Shown piece by piece: positions 8,292-14,276 of a DNA stretch of 14,276 bases. The stretch comes from Cerioporus squamosus (Eukaryota > Basidiomycota > Agaricomycetes > Polyporales > Polyporaceae), in NCBI GenBank assembly GCA_022592435.1, contig JABYQS010000745.1, forward strand, positions 1 through 14,276, in the 5' to 3' direction. The notes beneath the pieces were generated by a model that was not told where the DNA came from, made no database searches, and worked only from the letters and a program-made list of their open reading frames with translations. Each line of letters opens with the position of its first letter. Position 1 is the first letter of the stretch. A program made the translations under genes and the position numbers.

Positions 8292-11200
8292 ATGGCTCGC
8301 TTTTGCTCGCTCTGTGTGCGCAGCTTCCCGACTTACCGTGGCCTTGCCCAGCATCGCGCCTGGTACCATCGCAATCCCAAACCCCATCTCCCAGAGTCGA
8401 GAAAACGGTTCCACGGCCATCTTAGTGGTACGATTTTCTTCGCTCTCCTGTACCTAGCATCTGAGTAATCGATTCATCACTCAGGCAGACCATGCAATAT
8501 CGACGGACACCCTCTACCTGGAGATGCCCCGCCACCCCCGCTCGACGACAATCAAAACTGCGACCCGTTCCCTAACTGCATCGCCTTCGAATTTGTGGAA
8601 CATCTTTACGAAAAGTCCGAGGAGAGCGAGGGTGACATAGCTCATCTACTCAACATCCTCAAGGCCCGAGATGTCCTCTATGGCGTCGAAGGTATCCCTC
8701 CGATCTTCCACGATGCCGCTCATTTCTACGCCTCGCTCGATGCCATCAAACAGGGACAGGCAAATTGGAAGAGTGTAGCACTACGTTACACTGGCCCCGT
8801 CGATGCGAATTCGCCCGCCTGGATGCACAAGACATACGTCGTACACTTCTGCGATGCGTTGGAGGCCGTCGAGAGTATAGCAGCAAGCACGGACTTCAAC
8901 GGGCACTTCCACACTGCCCCATTCACGGAGACGATCACTCTGCCATCCGGAGAGAAGACCCGTCACATCTCCGATTTCATGTCGGGCCAGTGGGCGACCC
9001 GGCAAGTGGTGCGTATTGCGGTCCTTACGTCGAGTGCAATGTCCTCATCGATAGCTCACAGGACGAGATTGCTAAGCTGCCAAACACACTCGGGGCGATG
9101 TTGACCCCTATCATACTTGGTGCAGACAAGACGACCGTGTCCGTTGCCACTGGGAACCAAGAATTCCACCCTCTGTACATGAGCCTCGGCAACATAACCA
9201 ATGACATGCGGCGAGCTCACCGTGAAGCTGTCGTCCCAATTGGCTTTCTTGCCATTCCCAAAGGTGAGTCTGCTGGCAATGGTTTCGTATCATCAATGCT
9301 GAAACTCTTGACCCATCCGCAGGTGAACGCGACGTCCAGGATAGCGAGGAGTTCCTTGTGTTCAAAAAACAGCTTTATCACCATGCCATCGCCTTCATAC
9401 TCTCTCCTCTGCAACCCGGCATGACTACCCCACATGTGCTGCGCTGCCCGGACGGTCACTATCGCCGTGCAATGTTCGAAATCGGGCCATTCATTGCAGA
9501 CCACCCCGAACAGGTTTACTTGTCCGGTGTTGTCTATGGTTGGTGCCCGAAGTAAGCGCTGCCCAACTTGTGTCGTACATTGGCTGACGATCATTCATGT
9601 AGATGCCTCGCACTGCCTGACGAACTGTCACACATAGGAGATCCACGCTTCCGTGCACTCACAGATCACCTGTGCGCGCACTATGACCGACGGACACTCT
9701 GGGAGTCGTTTGGTGTTGTCGGCGATGTCACGGTGTGTCCGCTCTTGCATATGTTTGGATGATGGACTAATGGATCATCACCAGCCTTTCACCGATTACT
9801 TCCCTCGAGCCGACATTCACGAGCTGCTATCCCCCGACCTCCTCCACCAACTCATCAAGGGTACCTTCAAGGATCACATTGTCGGCTGGGTCGAGGATTA
9901 TATCCGGGTCACCGCTGATACCGAGGCCGAAGCCAAGCGGATACTCGATGACATTGACCGCCGGTGAGTTTTCTGTCGAACCTTCTTGACGTCGTTTGAA
10001 CCTAACTTGTTCTATATTGATAGCATTGCAGCTGTGCCGTTATTTCCCGGCCTTCGCCGCTTTCCCCAAGGACGAAACTTCATGCAATGGACAGGCAACG
10101 ATTCCAAGGCCCTCATGAAGGTGAGCATGTGCTTGAGTCGACACAACATACTGGCAAGCTGAACACGTATATTCACAGGTATTCCTGCCAGCTATTGTCG
10201 GCTATGTGCCTGACGATATGGTCCGGTGCATCGCAGTCCTACTCGACTTCACATACCTCGCCCGCCGTTCGTCGCATACAACCCAGGACCTCCGGGACAT
10301 GAAGGCAACACTAGCCGAGTTCCATCGCCTACGTGTCGTCTTCGAAGAGGTCGGCATTTGACCAGAAGGGTTCTCCCTCCCGCGACAGCACGCACTGGTT
10401 CATTATGTGCGTTCGATCCAGCTCTTTGGCTCGCCTAACGGACTCTGTTCGTCAATCACCGAGTCTCGTCACATAACCACAGTCAAGAAGCCTTGGAGAA
10501 GATCCAATCACCGTGCTCCTTTGGCGCAGATCCTCAAAACACTTGTACGTCTCAGCAAGCTCGCTGCCCTGCGCGTGGACCTAGCGCGCCGTGGGGTGCT
10601 TCTCAGCTCTGTATATCGCCATGCCCTTTGTGCTGCCGGCCTAGAGGACGACCCAGACCCAGACGTGATTGTAGAAGCTCGCTACCGCTATGAGGCCGAA
10701 GCGGCGGCGGCCGAGGACCCATACTCCATGTCGTCTCATGTCCAGCTAGCTGCCACTCCAAGTATGTAGCCTCGTTTCATCTTCCTTTGCATGTGCGGGC
10801 TGCGGATGGCTGACCTCGATGTAATGGGATTGTAGCTCGAGTTCGCCGGTTAGAACAGCTCGCAGATGACCTCTCGCAGCCCCAACTTGTCGAGCTTTGT
10901 CTATGCTTCCTACGCGACACCCTCTATCCCGAACTCGAACCTGCGGTCGATGTGCCTTTGGATGAATGCCCGGAGCTCTCACCACGCACCTGCGTTGCTG
11001 TCTACCAGTCCGCGCGCGCTGTCTTCTACGCGCCGAGCGAGGCGGCTGGACCGGGTGAAATGCACCAGGAATATATCCGGTGTACTCCGTCATGGTATGG
11101 AGGGCCTGCTCGGTATGATACAGTCTATGTCCAGACTAATCCGGACATCGAGGGACTGCTCGGAACGACGGTTGTGCGTGTTCGCGCATTTCTGTCGTTT

Positions 11201-11491
11201 GTCCATGATGGTGTCCGCCATCCATGTGCCCTGGTGGAGTGGTTCGAGTTGGACGGCGACGAGCCTGACCCGGTCACTGGCATGTGGGTTGTGAAGCCCG
11301 AGCTCGAGCATGGCAACAGGGTGTCGGCGATTGTTCCAGTGGAGTCCATTGTACGTGCATCTCATCTCATTGGAGTATATGGTCGTACAAAGATCCCCAT
11401 TGCGTTCGACTACTCTCAGTCTCTTGACGCTTTTCGTCGTTACTATGTAAACTGGTTTGTAGATTATCATGCGCATGAAACTGTATTCTAG
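8292..11491 (+). pseudogene. Plavaka-type transposase, copy B (one in-frame TGA codon)
   Basis: Same family and gene structure as copy A. Exons: 8292-8427, 8485-9008, 9062-9263, 9323-9551, 9603-9732, 9785-9963, 10024-10120, 10179-10761 and 10836-11491, giving 911 codons before the TAG. Six exons are exactly as long as in copy A (136, 202, 229, 130, 179, 97 nt). Features: C2H2 finger (C5, C8, H21, H26); the GHPLPGDAPPPP segment; LGADKTTVSVATG (D242); FPRADIHELLSPDLLHQ (D417); SITESRHI (E594); then the C-terminal ALVEWF, DPVTGMWVV, HLIGVYG and SLDAF blocks. D242, D417 and E594 are candidate catalytic residues by conservation only. A TGA at 10359-10361 (codon 560) lies where copy A has CGA; the protein is otherwise continuous to the end. 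No frameshift is needed. Confidence 0.9.
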
Positions 11492-11520
11492 TATAACAAA
11501 TGTGCTATGCTACCATGTAC

Positions 11521-11608
11521 AGCCTCGGAGTACTGGCAACTGAGAGAGCTGACAGTGCTGGCTATGCTGGCTGTGCTGGTGCTATTTCTGTCAGCGTGCT
11601 CAGCACCG
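11521..11608. repeat. Right subterminal repeats of element B
   Basis: Downstream of the transposase stop, the minus strand shows repeated CCAGCA words (CACCAGCACAGCCAGCATAG, GCCAGCACTG) and TCAG words before the terminal repeat. They resemble the TCAGCATG words at the left end but are inverted relative to it, as expected for paired transposase-binding arrays. Confidence 0.6.
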
Positions 11609-11635
11609 TCAGTATTTTTGGGAAGTTCTGATGTA
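11609..11635. repeat. Right terminal inverted repeat of element B
   Basis: Reads TCAGTATTTTTGGG... to ...TCTGATGTA on the plus strand. It is a perfect 27-of-27 reverse complement of 5126-5152. Confidence 0.92.
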
Positions 11636-12027
11636 TGTAGGTGCCTTGAGACGTCGGAGGATGCTATCGAGGACATCTTCAGATGACGGTGTACCAAAGT
11701 CCTGCTGTCGGCACAGCATGGGAGTGCACGTGGATACAAAATGCTACGGGAACACCATGGAACACAGTTGAGCACTTACCAAGCTACGTTGCACCGCTAA
11801 CATCAACGCCGCCCCGCACTGGCTCTTTAAATGGACTGGCATTGCATAAAAGTTATAAGCTTGCTGCTTCTGTGTATTGCAAGGTGGCACGAACAACGAT
11901 GAGACGGTGATGGGCACCTTCTGCGCCATGCGGGACCTGTAGAATACTTCATCAAGACGTTGCTGAAGTCCAATGGAAGAGTGTCACAGAGTATGTGGTA
12001 GGCCTTTAGAATCTTTGAACATTGCTG
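11636..12027. other. Unassigned DNA between element B and the gypsy remnant
   Basis: About 390 bp with no recognised gene, RNA or repeat. On the minus strand 11744-11929 there is a 61-codon open stretch flanked by splice-like sequences (an ACACAG acceptor-like site near 11877 and a TTGGTAAGTGC donor-like site near 11780), which could be an exon of host or transposon origin, but nothing in the peptide is recognisable. A TATA-like ATAAAAGTTATAAG occurs near 11847. It may be original host DNA or the remains of another element. Confidence 0.5.
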
Positions 12028-12789
12028 TCAAGCAATCTTTCGGGTCAAGTTGAAGCGGACGAAACTAGAGGCGCCCATAATCTCTTCGAACGACCGTGCA
12101 GGCTTGTCCTGGTTCGCTTTCTGAGCGAGCTCCGTGGAGTAGGTGTACCCAGCGGTGCACCACATCTCCTCGGTCAAGTCCTCCAGTACTCCAGCCTTCC
12201 ACCATTTCCTGCGCTGCACCCGGTTGGCGGCGATCTGTTCCACGCCAGGGGTCCAGTCAGCAGCTAGGGTCTCCGTCCCTTCCTCCTTCTCCTCGGTCCC
12301 GATCTCCATTGTACCTCCCTGCCAGTCAATGTCTGGATTGACCCTACGTAACCAAGGTAAGCCTAGTACGACGTCTTCAGGACCCAGATCTGTAACAAGG
12401 AATTCGAGCCATTCTACATAATTGCCCGTGGAGAGTTGTAACCTAACAAAATGTGTAATACTACCTGCAGTATTCTTAGAACCATCAATGTTGTAAAGGG
12501 GAATGAGTCTCGGTAATGTATTTAAGAAAATAGTATGCTTCTGTACGAATCATCGACTAATGAATAGCGCTGTCGCTCCACTATCTATCATAGCTGCAGT
12601 ACGTACACTACGGTGCCGGCCTTTGAGTAACATGTTCACATGGAAATGGGAACTGGTAGGGTTTAATTTGGGGATAACGCAAGAACTAACACTATCGTAC
12701 ATGCTCGTGGTACTCGAAAGGGGAGGAGTCGTAGTAGTATCAGAGGGTGTCGCTGCGGCAGCCTTCGCGCACGCCCATTCTAAAAAGAC
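12028..12789 (-). pseudogene. Ty3/gypsy aspartic protease region of pol, truncated, one TGA
   Basis: The retroviral-type aspartic protease of a fungal retrotransposon, which would cleave the Gag-Pol polyprotein. The minus-strand frame shows the active-site motif MIDSGATALFIS, then PLYNIDGSKNTAGSITHFV and VVLGLPWLRRVNPDIDW, all typical of fungal gypsy proteases. A linker follows (RRKWWKAGVLEDLTEEMW, LAQKANQDKPARSFEEI). A TGA at 12552-12550 follows a CGA codon a few residues after the active site and interrupts the enzyme. The last 15 or so residues before the stop at 12028 do not look like polymerase sequence, so a deletion or insertion breakpoint lies near 12078. The frame is -1 relative to gag. 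Confidence 0.82.
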
Positions 12790-13715
12790 TACTGGAGGGC
12801 AGCGATCTGCTCTGCAAGGAGCTTCTGCTGTTCCATCAGCTGCGCCAGCAACACGCTGGTGTCGACTGCAGAAGGGGTTGACGTGGAGGCAGCGGTCTGA
12901 GCTTCCCCTTCACCCTCCATGGTGGTGGACGCCCTCTGCGAGCGCAGCTTCTTGAGGAACTTGTCCATGCAGACTACCTCGCAATGACCCGCCCGACGGC
13001 AGTAGTTGCAGATCTCCCGATCGTGGCTGCCGTCCTTCTTGACGTGTGCCTCGGAGCCACAGCCGTAGCACTTGCCGCGCATGGAGCGGTTGAAGTCCTC
13101 GCGGGTATGGGTGGCGTCCACGTCCATAGCGTTGGGGTCCCGGGCGGCGGGCGTGAACGGGGTGGTGTGCACGGCAGCAGGGGTTCTAGTTGAGGGGGTA
13201 GGAAGTGTTCTTCCCTGCTGGCGGGCCTTCTCCGCACGCCGCTGATGGACACGGACATTGATGTCGGCAGTGACGGTGATGAGCTCCTCGAGCGTTCCAA
13301 TGGGACGAGCGGTGTGCACCAACTCGTCTTTGATCGCATCGGAGAGGTGCTTGTAGAACCGGTCTCGGAGGTCAGCACCTGAGTAGCCCATTCGGCCAGC
13401 AAGCTCCTTGAACCGTGCAGCGTACTCCGGGACGGTGAGGGAGCCCTGGTAGAGCTTCCGGAGTCGCTCCTTTGCGTCGACGGCCTCGTCCACAGACTCG
13501 AACTGGGCCTTGAACTGTGACCGGAACTCGTTCCAGTCATTGTTGAATGGCATGTGGCCCAGGGTGAGCTGCTCCATGGCCGGGGTGGCCCAGAGGGCGG
13601 CGTCATCCTGCAGGTATGAGAGGACAGTGCGGATCCATTGGTCGTTACGGGGACCAATAGCATTCCCGGCAGTGTCGAGGTGGTTGAGAGATGCGCCTTG
13701 GGTCATAGCCCACAT
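12789..13715 (-). CDS. gag: Ty3/gypsy Gag polyprotein (308 aa)
   Basis: Structural capsid protein of the retrotransposon. Residues about 30-165 form a Retrotrans_gag-type domain (WIRTVLSYLQDDAALWATP, WNEFRSQFKAQFESVDEAVD, YAARFKELAGRMGYSGADLR). A linker with AMDVDA, common in basidiomycete gypsy Gags, precedes a canonical CX2CX4HX4C zinc knuckle at residues 236-249. Just before it an incomplete knuckle-like CX2CX4H is seen at 216-224. The C-terminus is a short likely coiled coil (LLAQLMEQQKLLAEQIAAL). The open frame is intact. The ATG at 13715 follows an in-frame TAA four codons upstream; the family usually has additional residues before the AQAF-like segment, so the N-terminus may be shortened. 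Confidence 0.88.
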   Translation of the reverse strand: MWAMTQGASLNHLDTAGNAIGPRNDQWIRTVLSYLQDDAALWATPAMEQLTLGHMPFNNDWNEFRSQFKAQFESVDEAVDAKERLRKLYQGSLTVPEYAARFKELAGRMGYSGADLRDRFYKHLSDAIKDELVHTARPIGTLEELITVTADINVRVHQRRAEKARQQGRTLPTPSTRTPAAVHTTPFTPAARDPNAMDVDATHTREDFNRSMRGKCYGCGSEAHVKKDGSHDREICNYCRRAGHCEVVCMDKFLKKLRSQRASTTMEGEGEAQTAASTSTPSAVDTSVLLAQLMEQQKLLAEQIAALQ

Positions 13716-13761
13716 TGTGAAGGCCTGTTAAGACTGTGCGTGCCAAGTCAAACTCCGGAAG

Positions 13762-13782
13762 GAAGTCCGAAGTCCGAAGTCC
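13762..13782. repeat. Tandem GAAGTCC x3
   Basis: Three perfect consecutive 7-bp copies of GAAGTCC, followed by a partial fourth (GAAGG), in the leader just upstream of gag. Confidence 0.85.
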
Positions 13783-13954
13783 GAAGGCAGCGCGGAGGTG
13801 AAGACTTCGGCGAAGTTATTGACCAACGCCCTGAGGAGACGCAAGGTGTCTTCTATTTGCAAAGGAACAGAACTCCGGAGTTTATACCGGAGCAAGCAAC
13901 GATGGAGGAAGTCAAGCAGAGAGGGAACCAGAGAGTCAGAAGCTGAATGACCAG

Positions 13955-13997
13955 AGTCGGAAGACGGAGGTCGGAGGTCAGAGGTCGGAAGTCCGGA
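13955..13997. repeat. Degenerate GGTCGGA/GGTCAGA repeat tract
   Basis: Consecutive related words such as AGTCGGAAGACGGAGGTCGG, GGAGGTCAGAGGTCGGAAGT and GTCCGGA. Same word family as the GAAGTCC array at 13762. Confidence 0.65.
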
Positions 13998-14226
13998 CGA
14001 AGGTGCGGACGGATTTCAGAAGAGAAGGCAATAGATTGAGTTGTTGATACCGAGAAGGATAAGAGGGAAGTAAACGAGATATCAGAACTGAGGTCTGAGG
14101 GAGAATACAAGCAGGCTTAAATACTAAAGTCCGGAGGTCCGAAAGGGGTAAGCTAAAAGTAGAGACAGGAGTCGGAGTCCGGTGCCAAGGCAGAAGCAAG
14201 TAAGTAGCCAATAGGAAATGGAGGTA

Positions 14227-14258
14227 AGTGCGGATACAAGTGGATACAAGTGCGGATA
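14227..14258. repeat. Short tandem repeat of (GC)GGATACAAGT
   Basis: Three tandem copies of a 10-12 bp unit: AGTGCGGATACA, AGTGGATACA and AGTGCGGATACA. Copies differ by presence or absence of a GC dinucleotide. Confidence 0.75.
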
Positions 14259-14276
14259 CAAACAGGTAATACTATC

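Larger units (their letters stand above)
5126..11635 (+). mobile_element. Plavaka-type DNA transposon, element B (complete, 6.5 kb)
   Basis: A full-length element with both ends visible. The 27-bp perfect inverted repeats at 5126-5152 and 11609-11635 enclose a minus-strand companion gene and a plus-strand transposase gene that diverge from 8104-8291. No clean target-site duplication is seen: the left flank is GGGAGG and the right flank TGTAGG (4 of 6 identical). The left end lies about 6 bp from the right end of element A. The companion gene looks open throughout; the transposase has a single TGA, so this copy is probably not autonomous unless that codon is read through. Confidence 0.88.
12028..14276 (-). 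mobile_element. Ty3/gypsy retrotransposon, 5' part only (leader, gag, protease)
   Basis: Reading leftwards on the minus strand: repeat-rich LTR or leader DNA (14276-13716), Gag with CCHC knuckle (13715-12789), then the protease region in the -1 frame (to 12028). Coding similarity fades after the SFEEI segment (near 12078) that normally leads into reverse transcriptase; the frame then stops at 12028-12030. Reverse transcriptase, RNase H, integrase and the 3' LTR are absent, so this is a truncated copy. The 5' end is not defined because the window stops inside the leader or LTR. Confidence 0.82.
13716..14276 (-). other. Retrotransposon leader / LTR-like region
   Basis: 561 bp upstream of gag without a credible gene. 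The DNA is purine-rich on the plus strand and built from degenerate GAAGTCC, GGAGGTC and GGTCGGA words. A TATTTAAG box (14123-14116, minus strand) could be the LTR promoter. I could not place the LTR end or a tRNA primer-binding site: the GGTATCAACAAC near 14051 lacks the usual TGG start. Confidence 0.55.

Noticed and set aside
10310..10330. Suspected one-base frameshift in transposase B
   Set aside because: Recounting showed that exon 8 keeps one frame from 10179 to 10761, in agreement with copy A; only the TGA at 10359 breaks it.
12503..12955. Plus-strand 150-codon open frame
   Set aside because: It overlaps the gag 3' end and the protease region on the opposite strand; the minus-strand frames carry clear Gag and protease motifs and this one carries none.
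12974..13663. Minus-strand 229-codon frame inside gag
   Set aside because: Ser/Pro/Arg-rich shadow of the real Gag frame, with no retrotransposon motifs.
14041..14052. tRNA primer-binding site at GGTATCAACAAC (minus strand)
   Set aside because: It lacks the TGG that pairs with the tRNA CCA end, and no LTR boundary could be fixed next to it.
1..14276. CRISPR array, rRNA, tRNA or bacterial operon
   Set aside because: No spaced direct repeats, no cloverleaf or rRNA sequence; intron-containing genes show a eukaryotic fungal context.

Overview
The window looks like repeat-rich DNA from a filamentous basidiomycete, most likely a mushroom-forming Agaricomycete. The reasons are many short introns (mostly 49-90 nt, GT-AG), two complete Plavaka-type transposase genes (a cut-and-paste family known mainly from Agaricomycetes), and a fungal Ty3/gypsy Gag. 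I found no confident host gene. Nearly everything is transposon.

Layout: (1) Positions 1 to about 5119 hold Plavaka element A, cut off by the left edge of the window. It has a minus-strand companion gene (1565 down to the edge), a short divergent promoter (1566-1743) and a nine-exon plus-strand transposase gene (1744-4989). The transposase has two in-frame TGA codons. Its right terminal repeat is at 5094-5119. (2) After only about 6 bp, element B (5126-11635, 6.5 kb) follows in the same orientation. It is bounded by 27-bp perfect terminal inverted repeats. It has the same plan: a ten-exon minus-strand companion gene (8103-5385, about 748 aa), a divergent promoter (8104-8291) and a nine-exon transposase gene (8292-11491) with one in-frame TGA. 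(3) 11636-12027 has no recognised content. (4) 12028-14276 is the 5' half of a minus-strand Ty3/gypsy retrotransposon: leader or LTR-like DNA, an intact Gag with a CCHC knuckle, and an aspartic-protease region in the -1 frame with one TGA. It ends before reverse transcriptase.

The two Plavaka elements are related but not recent copies. Their transposases share all eight intron positions and phases, and six exons have exactly equal lengths. The introns and much of the protein sequence have diverged. The companion genes are also homologous and share an unusual GC-AG first intron. The most interesting signal is therefore the conserved two-gene, head-to-head unit: a zinc-finger transposase plus a coiled-coil companion of unknown function. 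Next come the direct abutment of two elements end to end, and the fact that all four nonsense codons fit CGA-to-TGA changes at CpG sites.

Exon borders were worked out by hand from splice consensus, frame continuity and comparison between the two elements. No homology search was possible, so family names rest on recognised motifs.
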